This document shows, in pieces, positions 1-12,027 of a stretch of DNA of 64,000 bases (position 1 is the stretch's first letter; each line of letters begins with the position of its first letter). This stretch comes from Eutrigla gurnardus (lineage: Eukaryota; Chordata; Actinopteri; Perciformes; Triglidae): the NCBI GenBank assembly GCA_963514095.1, contig OY741269.1:23985420-24049419 (forward strand), given 5' to 3'. Made by a program: the position numbers and the translations under genes. The notes under the pieces were generated by a model. The model saw nothing but the letters and a program-made list of their open reading frames with translations. It had not been told where the DNA came from and ran no database searches.

Positions 1-1
1 T

Positions 2-340
2 GCGGTTCTGGTGCAGGAAGACGACAAAGGCATTGATCATCCCGTGTGCTACTTCTCAAAGAAGTTAAACAGACATCAAATAAACTACAGCACCATAGAG
101 AAGGAAGCCCTTGCCTAGTTGTACCCTCTACAGCACTTTGAGGTTTACGTGGGTTCCAGTCCAGTTCCGGTCCATGTGTTCTCTGACCACAATCCCCTAG
201 TGTTTCTGTCCCGCATGTACAATCATAATCAGCACCTTATGCGCTGGTCCCTGCTCCTGCAGGACTTCAACATTGAGATCCACCACATAAAAGGGGTGGA
301 TAATCTGGTGGCCGACGCATTATCTCGGGTGGGGTGTTAA
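2..340 (+). pseudogene. Ty3/gypsy pol fragment, RNase H end (broken)
   Basis: The frame reads as the C-terminal part of a gypsy-type RT/RNase H: a segment with CYFSKKLN and a YSTIEKEALA-type motif, then SDHNPLVFLSRM, RWSLLLQDF, and the typical end IHHIKGVDNLVADALSR before the stop at 338-340. An in-frame TAG at 116-118 interrupts it, so it is not a working polyprotein. The left end is cut by the window. In intact Ty3/gypsy elements an integrase follows RNase H, but here only 48 bases separate the stop from the LTR, so integrase has been lost. The family call is confident; the exact lineage is not resolved. Confidence 0.85.
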
Positions 341-378
341 GGGTTCAACATGTCTCTTGGGGAGAAATGTTGATCTTA

Positions 379-1020
379 GGTGGGGGGGTGTTATGTCTAT
401 GGGACATATGAGTGTGTGTGTGTGTTAACCCTCCCTGCCAGAGGGAGGTGCTGCTCCGTTGTGTGTGTGTGTTTTTCTCTGTGTCTCTGTGCAGGTGGTG
501 ATTGGTCAGGAGCTGATTCACCAGCTTTAAAAGGATGTCTCCAGCAAGGACTTCTCTCTCTCTCTCTCTCTACCCTTTCGCTGACTCCCAGCCAGACCGT
601 GCTGTCATTGGAACTGTGTTATTTGTGATTGAGAATATTGTTGTGATTAGAGCCATTTCCTTCTGTGCGTGTGATTTTTGGTTTTGATGCCCACAGTGGC
701 TTATTTAAAAAGCAGTCCGGGTAGGTAGGGGTGAGTAGCCATTTTATTTTTGGAACCTCTTTTCTCTTGTTTTGTGTTAGGGAGGCAGGTAAGAAGCCTG
801 TGTTTTCTTTTCTCGTTATTTCCTTTGGTAGACAAGCTAGTTTCTAAAATAAGAGTTTTGTTTGTTTTGTTGGCCGTGCTCACCCTGAAGTCAAGCTACC
901 ATTTTAATAAATTTGTGTTGGACTGCATCCACGTGTTTGTCATTGCTGGGGGGTTGGGGAAAAAGGGAGTAGAGCACCTTTTATGTTGCGCTCAGGTTGC
1001 CCCTAGGCCGGGGCGTAACA
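379..1020 (+). mobile_element. 3' LTR of gypsy element with polypurine tract
   Basis: A purine run (GGTGGGGGGG, 379-388) is followed at 389 by TGTTATG. The segment ends at 1020 with GGGCGTAACA, so the ends are TGTTA and TAACA, the usual TG...CA form of an LTR of about 632 bp. A TATA-like TTTAAAAG lies near 527 and an AATAAA near 907, fitting U3 and R regions. No second LTR is in the window to confirm the ends, and the target duplication cannot be checked. It is contiguous with the pol fragment to the left. Confidence 0.7.
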
Positions 1021-1943
1021 ACGGACACAGCGCTTCATCGGTAGTCATGTGGAAGACAGTTAAAATAACTTTTCTCTGAGTTTTGTCAACATGAGAATGA
1101 CTTGACCCACAAGAATCTGTGTGATGCGCAGCTACAAACAGAATCTCACATCAGAAACATTCAGAAATTAACTGATTTACAACTGAAAGTGAAACTGCGG
1201 CGAGTGGATGTTGAAAAGTGGGTGGTATATTATGACTCCGCCATAAATTATTGCATACACTTACATATTTATGTATGTGATCTCTGATTGATAAGCAAAT
1301 CGAATAAGAACTAGTAGAATTTTTCTTCCATAAATGTCCTAATTTTGATTCATCAACCTCATGATTAGACACCATTTGATGAGGGGAAAAAATGCTCTAA
1401 AATTGTAAAAAAAACAACATAGAAAACGGATTTCATAGGGCCTTAAATAATAGCCGGATGCATTACATATACTGTATGTTAAGTGGGATGACAAATAAGT
1501 AAGCAGATATGCTTAGTTGGAGATGGCTTTTGGTATTTTGCAGTTGAGGTGGCTATCCTGTGGACTTTGTCTTGTAAGTGTGGCTCTACTTCAAAAAATA
1601 GTGAGGATCACTGCTCTAGCCTAAAGTACCAGGTACATTTCATTTCTGCTGACTCACAATGGAGGATCAATAGCCAGAGAAAGAAGACCATTCAACTTCC
1701 CATCCAACGAAAAAGCTAATCGAAGGGAAGAAGGGCAAGTCATCAAGAAACAAAGTGACCGTGGATGAGGGACACTGTTTGGTTTCCAAAGGAACTCTGG
1801 ATAATGAGGTTCCAGAGGCTTGCCTGCAGTTACCTATCACCAAAGAGGCCACTAGAAGCAGTACAACTTTAAAATTATGCTTTATTTTGGTCAAAAGGTT
1901 TAGTGGAATCACCCCATGGGCACAGAAGTTTGTGAATGGTTTC
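1021..1943. other. intergenic, no gene seen
   Basis: This AT-rich sequence lies between the gypsy LTR and the hykk stop codon. Because hykk is on the minus strand, its right-hand part should hold the hykk 3' UTR. Open frames on the plus strand at 1755-2117 are antisense to hykk. Confidence 0.5.
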
Positions 1944-4598
1944 CTACCAAGTTTCGCACTTTCCGTCACTGAATCGAGCAGCGCTCTGAAACCACACATT
2001 CTCCACCTGCTCCTTCCCGAGCTCCCACAGTTGATGGAGAATTTTGACGCCCTTCCTGGCTGTAATCATCAGATACTCTGTGTTTTCTGGTTGCAGCGTC
2101 ACAGCATGACGAGCTAAAACCAACGACTGGCAGAAGCGAGACAGCACGAGCACATAGAGAGAATCCTTCTCTGCCTCATTGAGGGGAATGACACTCTCCC
2201 AGCCGGCGATGACAGGTCCACCCACCTCTACGGGTTTAGGGTGCTCGATCATCATGTACATGACAACGATGGCTAGCTCGTGGATGTAGTAGCCACTGTT
2301 CATGTCCCCGAAGTCAAGGATGCCAGAAATCTTGTGGCCGTTTCTCTCATCAGGTTGTACAAGTATGTTGAGGTCATTGAAGTCACCATGGTTAATGCCT
2401 GAGAAAAAGAATAAACAAAATCCCATTTATGGGAACCAAAATACTTTATTAGCTCCCTGATCAAATGTTTAAAGGTAAATATGATACTCACAATTGCGGA
2501 AATTGGAGCGTTTAGGGACCACGGAGGTCTTGTACTGATGAATGACCGACTTCACAACCTCATCAAGAGGATCTCCATCCAAAACATGGTAGTATTCTTC
2601 TAGAAGTGGAATATTTGTTAGACTCCAAATGAACTTCCCTCTCTGCAGCACGCTGAGATGAGGGTGTTCCATCTGAGAAAAAATACAAATAATAATAAGA
2701 AGAAGAAGTAGAAGGCAAAGGTAAAAGGATGATTAGTAAACATTGCTATCTGATTCTGAAATAATACAATCATGGCTGACAATGAAGCAGTATAATGATA
2801 ATGTGGGTATTCCATTCATGTCTTAAGAACTCAAATTCAAAACAACCACAATCTCATAAAATAAATTAAAAGTTTTGAAACGAGACAAGAAACTTTCACA
2901 TTCTGCAGCAGTCCATTCAATGTGTTCAATTCAGATTTGAAGTTCTTATGAAACAATGTCAATGATCTAACATTTTCACAGGGATGTTAACATGCTATAC
3001 CTCTTGCAGGACTTTGTCCATTCTGGCTGCTGTTTTTCCGATTTCATACAGCAGCTGTGGTGTTAAAGGAACCTTGGAAACAGTGATTCCAGGCAAATAA
3101 GTCAGCAGCCGCACCATGTACTTCTGACATCCATAGCCACAATCTGCCAAAGGGAAAGACAGGAGCAGTGTTAAAACCAGTCCCCTCGCTCGTAGCCCTC
3201 GTAAAGCAAGACCTGTATGTTGTGACCTTGCTCACACTCATCATAACTAGAGAGTATTAATATAATAGAAAAGATTTAAGCTGCAAATGTGATATTTTGC
3301 ATTGGTTGAGTTTTGCATTTAAAATTGTATTTCCTACAGCATAACCAAACACTTCTCTCTCACCCAAACAGTGTCTCATGCATGCATACTGATGATGTAT
3401 GACTTGGAGAATCCTATAGATTTCTACTGCCTATATGCCTGCAGGTAGTACAGTAATAAGTACAAACATGAATCAGGGATGGGTGAATATCATCACATTG
3501 CTGTATATGGGTAGCATTTTTACAAATACATGAATTTATTCTTGTGCACTGGTAGTTGTTGAAGTACGTACTACAGTACTATATCTTCCTACAGGATCCA
3601 ATTCACAACACTCACACTGAGATATAGGGCACTATATGGTCAGGCCCCTGCTTATCTTTCCGATTTCATAGAGGTATAGGGATAGAGCATTCACAACTGT
3701 TGGAACAAGCTGTAGAATGCTCTACCCATCCCTATTTGGTTGGCTGATACTGTGGACATCTTTAAAGTACACCTGAAGACCCACTTATTTAAGCTGGCAT
3801 TTGGGTAGACTGTCTTTAATTGCTTGTGTGTATATCTGCGCATGTATGCCATATTTCTGTATTTTTAGCTGTATTCTTTGCACTGTTTTCACTTTGTTTA
3901 TTGTGAAGCACTTTGTGATTTATTTTATCTGTGAATATAAAAACATGTAAAATACATTTTACTTACTAAGTTACTAACTAAATTGTACTTATATCCTCAT
4001 ATGTGTGTGCTGGAGTGAAGTGGAGTTAATCATGCTTATTGTAAAAACAAAGGTTGAGCCTGAGAACATTCCCTAAAACAGTCCCAAAGGGTTTTTTGGT
4101 CTCATCTGAAGAATGTGGGAAAGAAGTCATACAGGAAAAATGGCATAACATTTACTTGCAGTAGTGCATGCTAAGTTGTGTCTATAGTTTCTGGAATTTA
4201 AATGATCCTATGCCTCCTACACCTCCAGGGTTTACACACATCCTAGACTGCTCTAATTTCTCAGGTCTGACCTGCAGTGTGACTGGTCTCATACCTATTT
4301 CTTCCAGACTCATGAGCTGTCCTGAAGTGGTGGGCCGGGCTGTTTGGGTAGGAAGTCCATTCTGGTGCAGGACCGACATGGCGTACGTCTGCATCTCAAT
4401 CAGAGAGGGGTTTTTACTGTCTTCTGCGTTCATTATCTTCAGGATGTACTCGCCACCCTCGGTGGCTGCCACGTAGAAGTTCTGGTCATCGTAGCTTGGC
4501 AGAGAGCGGATTTCTGATGCCGTCAGCTTGAATAGCCTCTTCACCATCTCAGCCACCTCAGGAGGGCTTAAGTTGGGCTTGGCATGCTTCACTGACAT
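1944..4598 (-). CDS. hykk: hydroxylysine kinase (aminoglycoside-phosphotransferase family), 4 coding exons
   Basis: It encodes a GTP-dependent 5-hydroxy-L-lysine kinase that acts in lysine and collagen breakdown. Coding exons (minus strand): 4598-4295, 3143-3001, 2672-2492 and 2398-1944, all with GT-AG ends and compatible phases (1, 0, 1), giving 360 aa against 373 in human HYKK. Exon 1 carries the conserved LPSYDDQNF near residue 35, the glycine-loop region. Exon 2 carries YMVRLLTYLPG and QLLYEIGK. The last exon carries the catalytic loop HGDFNDLNI (D215, N220) and the metal-binding DFGD (D238), then MYMMIE and SRFCQSLV as in the human protein. The start was set at 4598 (MSVKHAKPN) because the ATG 16 codons upstream adds residues unlike the family. 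No frameshift or lost catalytic residue is seen. A LINE fragment sits in the largest intron. Confidence 0.95.
3595..3955 (+). repeat. L2/Rex1-type LINE 3'-end fragment in hykk intron
   Basis: The stretch reads as the tail of a CR1/L2-clade LINE: GGGCACTATATGGTCAGGCC (remnant of a Y-ALNGQAP motif), a segment about exclusion of paired short motifs, then AAGACCCACTTATTTAAGCT and GTGAAGCACTTTGTGATTT, which close many fish L2-like copies. It has no open frame. It lies in the hykk intron between 3144 and 4294, in the opposite orientation to the gene. Confidence 0.65.
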
Positions 4599-5084
4599 TA
4601 TTGCTGAATGAACACAACATGCTATAACCAAAAGGGGATTTTGCATGCAGAAAACAAAAGCATCTTATAACCTACGGTAAATTTGAATTACATTTAGACA
4701 CATGTATTTTATTTTATATAACAACACACTGTATGTAATTTTCTGAATATTTTCCTTTTCATAGCTATTGTTGTGTGTATTTCCTAATAGTTCTGAAGCG
4801 ATTAGTAAATAAGGCAAATTGACAAATCAACAATTAAATTAAATAAAGGATTCCATGCCTCGAAAGTAATTTATTGAATCACAATTACATGGATTTGCAG
4901 TTTTCCTTGTTTACGATGTAATTTGTTTGCCTTTAAATATGTTATCTAGAGTTTTGGGAACTTGTGATGGCTATTTGTCCCCTTATTTTAAAAACAATTT
5001 ATACCCTAAACAACGCAACAACAATGCATTTATGTTCAACTTCATTAAGTCTATTAAAACCACTAAATGTGTTTTTTCCACATG
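4599..5084. other. hykk upstream region
   Basis: AT-rich sequence upstream of the hykk start codon; it should hold the 5' UTR and promoter. No clear TATA box or CpG-rich block stands out. Confidence 0.4.
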
Positions 5085-5090
5085 CAAATA

Positions 5091-5622
5091 GGTCCGTGTA
5101 CGTTGCGGCCATCCGACTTTCGTTTTGAAGTCGACAATCGGAAAACGAATAACAAGTCGTTTCCCGTTTTTCGCTTCAAAATAAAAGAACGAAAAACGGA
5201 AAATGACTCGTATCCCGTTATTCGTTTTAAAATCGGAGAACGAGAAACGGAAAACGACTCTGTGTTCATGAATGGGAATCGGGGATGAAATAAAAGTGCC
5301 ATTTTCCATTCCAGATTTTGCCGTACGTCTTTTTTAATGACCCGGAAGGTGCAGAGTTATGCCGCGAAAACACTTGATCTGATCCGAAGACAAATTTCAA
5401 TGTATTTATCTGAATATTCAGATATAAATTTTGTGTGGCGCCACAAGACATCCCACTTGACCTCCTGGCTGTTATACTATCTGAATAGTCATATAAAGAC
5501 ATTGACATTTCGTTCTTTTATTTTGAAACGAAAAACGGGAAACGACTCGTTATCCGTTCTGCGAATGTCGACTTTAAAGCGAAAGTCGCGTTGCCGCAAC
5601 ATATACAGACCGTACGCGGACC
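5091..5622. mobile_element. foldback-type MITE with long inverted repeats
   Basis: The ends are GGTCCG and CGGACC, and about 120 bp at each side form an imperfect inverted repeat rich in TCGTTTTCCGTTTTTCG-like words. Exact 6-bp direct repeats CAAATA flank it (5085-5090 and 5623-5628), which fits a target-site duplication. The left arm holds further internal palindromes (around 5145-5210). The small open frames here are by-products of the repeats. I cannot name the superfamily. Confidence 0.75.
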
Positions 5623-5736
5623 CAAATATTTCCAGAGTTTTCTATGCGTTTTCTTTGGCCAATAAGTATGTGCATCAAGGTCCGTCATCAAAAATGCGTA
5701 GACACACGTCACACACAAAGTGTTTTCAAATAAAGT

Positions 5737-5786
5737 CAACGTGTTGACTGCACTGACTCGGTTTAGTCAGTGCAGTCAACACGTTG
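5737..5786. repeat. perfect 22-bp inverted repeat with 6-nt loop
   Basis: Bases 5737-5758 and 5765-5786 are exact reverse complements around the loop CGGTTT. The full 50-nt unit could form a hairpin in DNA or RNA. It lies 109 bp right of the foldback MITE's 3' target repeat. It may be a remnant of another MITE. Confidence 0.85.
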
Positions 5787-6689
5787 CATGAGCTAACGAT
5801 ATGCTAGCTAACGTTACATTAAATAACAGCCATAGTGGCTTAAACGTGTCGGTTAACCTACCTCGGGGTAGTAAAGATACCAGTGGAATGAGAGTAACGG
5901 GTTCGTTTGGGATGAACTGCACCTCGCATGTCAAGGAGATGAGCGAGCAGGCGGAGCAGCAGGAGGCGGAGCAGCAGGAGGCGTCTCCAGAAACTTGTCT
6001 CCAGTCGGACAGTTTCCATCGGCCTTCGAAGATTTGACAGGAAGTCATAGAAAAAGTTACATCCTGTTGGACGAGATCTGTAGGCTATCTGTAGTTTGCG
6101 ACCCTATTCGCATTTATTTATATTTGTTCATAAATGTCTGTGGAAAACAGAATCAGAATAATTTAGTAATCCCTCAGGAAATTGTACAGCTGCAGTTGCT
6201 TTATAAGAGTCAGGAAAGAAAGAGCCAAATAAGTATACAATTTTAAAGTATAAAATAATGCCAATGAATATAAGTAATGTATAACCATAATATGTTATAT
6301 GTATATAAAACCCTATACGGTATAGTAGTGTATCTCCTGTTGAGGTAGCAGTATCATATAGTACACATATGTTGGGTTTGACAGTTATACTGTATTAAAT
6401 GTGTATCTGGCTTTTTTTTTCTGCCTCTTAGAGCACACTATAGGCTAATTGCTCGTTTTGATAATCTCTATATAGGCTACATACCCTTATTTATTGTCTT
6501 TATTATGATTATTATTATTATTATTATTATCAACCATATATGAGATATGTTTGTTAACAGATTTAACTTTAATTGCACAACATGAAACAGCCCACGATCT
6601 AGCGTTAAATATTAGACTCACACAGGAAATTCACATTTTCTACTAAACGTGATGTTTGTTGTCAAAACTAAGAGCCAATCAGCTCTTAG
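5787..6689. other. intergenic, with a probable repeat fragment at 6115-6235
   Basis: It contains a 15-bp tandem duplication (GCGGAGCAGCAGGAG, near 5950-5980) and, near 6140-6235, the phrase AATCCCTCAGGAAATTGT followed by a CAGTTGC block that resembles widespread fish interspersed repeats. The frame at 5801-6037 shows no family resemblance and no splice context, so I do not call a gene. Confidence 0.35.
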
Positions 6690-6766
6690 ATGAGGCAAGA
6701 GCCAGGCGTTTCCCATCATGCCCTGGGTCTTGCAGTCGGTTGAGAGCAACTGCGGCGCCTGGCTCT
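6690..6766. repeat. inverted repeat AGAGCCAGGCG ... CGCCTGGCTCT
   Basis: Two exact 11-bp arms lie about 55 bp apart in a locally GC-rich segment within AT-rich DNA. It may be the palindromic part of a MITE or SINE. No target duplication was found. Confidence 0.5.
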
Positions 6767-6887
6767 AAAAACTGCGGCCGCCTTGATCTCGTGAGATTAT
6801 CGTGGCCCCCAAATGTATTATTTTGTCAATACATTTGAATTCTAACATTTATTATACCAGCCAATATTTGTATCTGAACTAATTGTG

Positions 6888-6889
<2 letters not shown>

Positions 6890-6961
<72 letters not shown>
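6890..6961. repeat. (TA)n microsatellite
   Basis: About 35 uninterrupted TA units. Confidence 0.98.
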
Positions 6962-6964
<3 letters not shown>

Positions 6965-9086
6965 CCCAAAACACATCTGAAGTAATTTATTCCAAATAAG
7001 CATCCAAACTTGCGGAAGTCGAGAACAGCCATGGATTTATTTTTATTTTTATGCACTGTTATCTCGTGATAATGACTTATCATTTCGTTTTCTTGAGATA
7101 ACAAATTAATTCTTTAGTTATCTCAGCATTATGAAGATCGTCATGATAATTAATAATGTGTTCATCTTGACTTCAAACGAATGCGCTGCCACAAACGGCT
7201 TCCGTAGCCACTGGCTGTAGCTGTAGCCTACCGTTAAGTTACCCCTTACGTTAGTTTGGTTACTTGACTGTGTTTGTTTAGGAGCTACCGGTTAGCAGAT
7301 GAGAGGCTGAGCAGCAACCTATTGTTATGTCAAAGCAAGTGACTAATAACAGCAGTAACAGCAATGCTGTACTTTTCACCCTTTCACTAACCGGTAATGC
7401 AGCTTGAGATGGTGGAACCTTTTTTTTCTGAATGAAAACAATTATCTAATAAAATCACCAAAGTCAGCATTCATTTTTTCAATTCAAAAGGGAAAGAGAA
7501 AAATGATCAGCACAACGTACTGAGATGTAATTCACATCTGTTCAAGGTTGAGCCTTCAATTCTAATATGATGCTGGACAATTTAATGAAAAATAATGTAT
7601 TATATTTTTGAATTGGTATTTTTTGAGTCAAATCTGAATCTGTTACGTAACTAGTAACATTTCTCTGTCAGATGAATGTATTAGTGCTTTACTGTACTTC
7701 TACTTCAAATTTCAAGTAGTACACAGCTGCATATTTTAAAAGTGCTTTCGGGCCTTTTGTAAGGTATTTTGTTGTACAATGAGTTTCAATAGTAACATAA
7801 TTAAAATGTGTTCATTTAACATAATAATGAAGCTAGTTGGCCTTTCAGTTGGGGCCCCCAGGGTATGTGATGAAGTCTGCTATTGATTTTTCCTCCCATG
7901 AACCAGTGTTTTTGATTGTGAGGGCGTGACTTGGATGTCTAATGCACCTATGGCATAATGGCATGTTGCCCAGGAGTCAAAGAGCCGTGTTGTGTGTGAA
8001 GTAGCCGTTTTCGAGGAAGTACAGTCACACAGCCACAGTATTCTCAACATTCCCCCTTCTTTTAGCTGTGCTTTTGGGTCGCCACCTTAGGCTTATAACA
8101 AAAAAAACAATTGAACTTAACAAAAAGGAATTGTGCTTTGTAGCAGCTAAATAAACCAGTTCTACATTTGGATGGATTATCCACACTTAAGCAATTAATA
8201 CTATGTGTTTGCACGTGTGTCATTTGAGCATGTGGATGTTTTTCATCTTGAGCAGATGTTTGCCTCTGGTTAGGAGTGTGTGTGCTTGCATTGATGTTAA
8301 TTTTCTTATCACAGTTCCCACATGGCGCCGAGTGCTTGTACAGCTGGGGACTGAGGTGCAGTGGTCAAAAAGGCGTCGGCAGTCTTCTTACACCACCTGC
8401 CACAAAACATTCCCACAAAGCTGACGGGAAAGGCACGGGAAAAATGTCTGCTAGTCTACCAATAATGGAGCTGCTTTTGATTTTTGCCCAACACGTGGAG
8501 TCAGCCCATTGAAACTGTGAGGTTGTGAATTCCATGGTACTGCATGTCACACAGCTAGTCCTTATATAATGGGTACACAGGTATCCGTAGTGAACAATAA
8601 AGGGCCACACAAGCAAGTATAGGGCACAAAAACGTACCAGGCTCTTTTACACATATCAACATGCCATAAACTCCATTGAACTAGTTGCTAATGTTTCATA
8701 ATTCTACACATAATCAACTATTTACAGGAAAAGCAAGTTTATTTCTCTTTTCCCTCATTTATTTGTAAACACTTTAAGTCTTCTACTCTCCTATACTGTG
8801 GAGCTCAAGCCATGCGGTTTTGCCTCGGCTGCCAATTCAGTGTCTGGTTTGGTGGCATGGTGTTCAGGCCTTTCCTGTCCTTCTATTCCTGGATGAATGT
8901 TATTATCTTCCGGAGATTGACTGATTGCAAGGGCAAGGTGTTGGTTGATGCGAGCCTCTTGAGGACCTTATTGTTGCGCCTGGTGTATCGGCCTTTGCTT
9001 GAGGTTAGTCTCTTCCACCTATACATCACTGGACTTGGGCAATAAATGTTTATCTTATCTTCTCCTAGCCTTGTGAAACCATATTC

Positions 9087-9088
<2 letters not shown>
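6962..9088. other. intergenic, no gene supported
   Basis: No frame resembles a known family. Near 8048-8066 the minus strand has AAAAGAAGGGGGAA followed by TGTTGAG, which could be a polypurine tract next to an LTR start, but the matching LTR end and a clear pol frame were not found. Around 7630-7760 are words common to decayed fish DNA transposons. Confidence 0.3.

Positions 9089-9132
<44 letters not shown>
9089..9132. repeat. (GA)n microsatellite
   Basis: About 22 GA units. Confidence 0.97.
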
Positions 9133-9139
<7 letters not shown>

Positions 9140-10513
9140 GTCAGTGTGATCACTTATTAACATGTATCAGTCTTGTAAGGTCTGGGTAAACATCTGCTCG
9201 GCAGAGATTTAGCATTCATGAACAACAGAAATGCTATGTGATACCTGCGAAAGCTAAATTATTCATTTTTAAAACATGCCAGGTAATAAAATGACTTACC
9301 AATGATTACTGAAATATATGTCTCTAGGGGCTGTCTCATGAATTGATCACCTCTGGCTTTTTTAATATTTAGAGACTGGAGGCATTTTTTCTGGCTTTTT
9401 TAATTAACAGTATGGATTGGAAATGAAATAAAAACCTACAGACTCTGTCGTTAAAAAACTACAGAAACATTCTTTACAAATTGTAACATGGAACGCTTTG
9501 ATATTAACGATGTATCTTCAGAGGCTGAAAACAGAGTTGATTGAATTGAATGATTTATCACATGGGTGTTTTAATAACCTGAACCCACCAAAAAAACAAG
9601 ATCAGATTTGAATTATTGATTTTATCTTATGAGTTAAACCTGAGGGCTGGATGGTAAAAATGACAGCTTCCAGAGAATTTTCAAATTGTATCTAACTTTT
9701 AAAATGTACCTGATACCATCACCCTTGACTTCTGCAGCCTAGAAGCCTTCAAACTTACTGCTAGTGAGGTGTTGGTATGAATAATTCAAACAATTCCACT
9801 CAAATAAGGCAAGTAAGTTTCAAAGTCCCTGGTTCACCCCAAAAAGCTCCCCAGTACACAAAATGCTGACTACCAAGCAGTTACGCAGTCCAATGGAGCA
9901 ATGCCACTATGGGTAATACTCCCCTCAAATAACGAGCACACAATCACCCACAGACAATTTGCATAAGCAATCAGGACGTGCCTACACAAACACATGTTTG
10001 TGTAGATCACTGTATGCCATCCTTTTTCTCTTCAGCTATCAGCAGTTAGCTCATGCTCGTCATGTCCCCGTATCGGCTTCCTCTGCAGATGCAGAGGTTT
10101 ACGGTAATATCTCACAGCCCGGCTCCCCCAGTCCAGGTGGGTCTAATCTTGTCCCCTCTTCATCTGGCAGTGTGTCGAGGCATACTGGCAGCAGGCATTA
10201 AAGACGAGAGCCCCAGTTGTAGGTCTGGTAAGCTACCCTGACGTACCCCGGGTGATCTCCTGGGAGCTACAATCGCCACAGAGGGACTCTTCAAATGAAT
10301 CACTCAATGCTTTTAACATCTGAATGGGAAGACATCGCAGCTCAGTTTCCACCTGCCCCTAACAACAGGACCGAGCACCCATGCTTCCAGCCGCCTTGCC
10401 GCTCCACCCCACCATCTTGGCTCAATTGCACATCTGCTACTCCCTCATCAATCTCTCAATCTCACACAAACCAACCAAATGCTGAACATAATATTTTTAG
10501 GTGATCAAAATGA
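9133..10513. other. intergenic, nothing recognised
   Basis: AT-rich sequence with only short frames that lack family resemblance. Confidence 0.3.
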
Positions 10514-10561
10514 TACAAATGGGACCATGATTGACAATTGTCAATCATGGTCCCATTTGTA
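10514..10561. repeat. perfect 48-bp palindrome with no spacer
   Basis: Two 24-bp arms (10514-10537 and 10538-10561) are exact reverse complements meeting at TTGACAA/TTGTCAA. A related TTGATTGTCAATCAA palindrome follows at about 10577-10591. Spacer-free palindromes this long are prone to cruciform formation and deletion. Confidence 0.9.
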
Positions 10562-10591
10562 ACATTTTGTCCCACTTTGATTGTCAATCAA

Positions 10592-12019
10592 TTGTGCTGA
10601 GTTTCGGTCAAGGGCCATGTGTAAATCCATTCACGTAATCAGACAGATGATTGAACTGCCACCTCTACAGTTTTTCCCTTTGCAGATATACCAGCAATCC
10701 AACACCATGTCTACTCTCTGGATTAGTGTGAGACGGTTTAAGAGTAGATTTTACAGCCTCTGGCCCAAACTTATCTCTGAGTTACACTGATTTTACAACA
10801 GCTAAGGGGTGTTGTACATAATACAATTATTATGTATACCAAGGTTTCATAAAATAAACAGTAAAATAATAAATGCAAAAACAGTTGCTAAGTAAGTAGA
10901 AAGCATGCTGAAACAGGGTAATTGTCTATATTCATCAGGATATAGACATTATTTGTGCAATTGTTGAAGTAGTGTGAAAACAGCAAATGATGATCTTGGG
11001 TTTTTGTATAGTTTTGTTTTTTTCAAAAGTCTTCTCCTCTTGTGTCATGTCTGTCCCAGTCCGATTAGTTTCACCCGTCCCTCGTTTTCACATTCCATAA
11101 CTGCCGTATTTAGTCTGTGTTTCCCAGTTTTCCCAGTGCTGTGTATTTCTACTTTATCCCCTGTTATCAGTCTTTTTGAGTTCCCTGTTTTCCTGTTCAC
11201 TATTTGTTTCTTGCCTGCAAGTTACTGCCTGCCAGAAGGCTTTCAGATGCAAGTTTTTTCCCCCATATAAACCCAAATGCTTTTCAAATTTCCTTTCCTT
11301 CCTCATTCGTATTTGCGTTCTGCTATCCGCAGACCGTGACGGCGCACCACATAGTCCGTTTACCAGTCCCTGTGTTTCACACTACTTTAACCTGAACCAA
11401 ACCATGTCCCTAAACCTTACCACTGAGGGGGAAATATCAACAGAAGGGAAACATTATTGGATGATCGCCTGAAAAAAAAACTCATGACAATGTCCAGTTG
11501 CCAATGTTAATGGACCATACTGTGGTTTGCAATGAGTTGGGGACTGAAGTGTTTCACATTTTGTAATTATTGAATGGTCAGGAGTTGTCTCTGTGTGAGT
11601 TTGGGTGTTGTCCTGATTATTCTGTAATGTTGTGATGTGAGTTGTAGTTGTTGCATTGTCACGATGGAAAGTCTGTTTTATGGACCTCGGGAAGAACAGC
11701 TGCTGCTATGTTGTAGCTAATAGCGATCCTAATAAACCAAACTAAAGTAGAGTACCAGGCTTATTTGGATACCCATTAATGTGCTCATTTCGTTCAATGC
11801 GCCAGACATAAATTACCTGTATTGGTCAGGCACATTTAGTGAATTAAAGCGATGTTGAAAACCATTTCCCTGTGGCTTTTAGGAACTGGCAAGTGACCCA
11901 TATCACCACAAATATGAGTTACAATTCGCATTGTGCGTCTCTTGCCAAATGAAAGTGACGGGAGGTGGGCACGTGTCAAGTTGCACCTGCTGACTATTAA
12001 TGGCTGATGATTATGTATT
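10592..12019. other. intergenic, with decayed repeat fragments
   Basis: At 11055-11335 the wording (CAGTCCGATTAGTTTCACCC, TTTAGTCTGTGTTTCCCAG, TTACTGCCTGCCAGAAGG, ACCGTGACGG) resembles decayed gypsy LTRs of fish. At 11680-11735 GAAGAACAGCTGCTGCTATG and GATCCTAATAAA match the 3' end of common fish LINEs. No gene is seen. Confidence 0.4.
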
Positions 12020-12027
12020 AACATGAG

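Noticed and set aside
1755..2117. Plus-strand 120-codon frame
   Set aside because: It is the antisense shadow of the last hykk exon.
5801..6037. 78-codon frame with EQQEAEQQEA
   Set aside because: The repeat is a 15-bp tandem duplication; no family resemblance, promoter or splice context.
8048..8066. Possible polypurine tract and LTR edge on the minus strand
   Set aside because: Only one LTR edge could be suggested; no second end, target duplication or pol frame was found.
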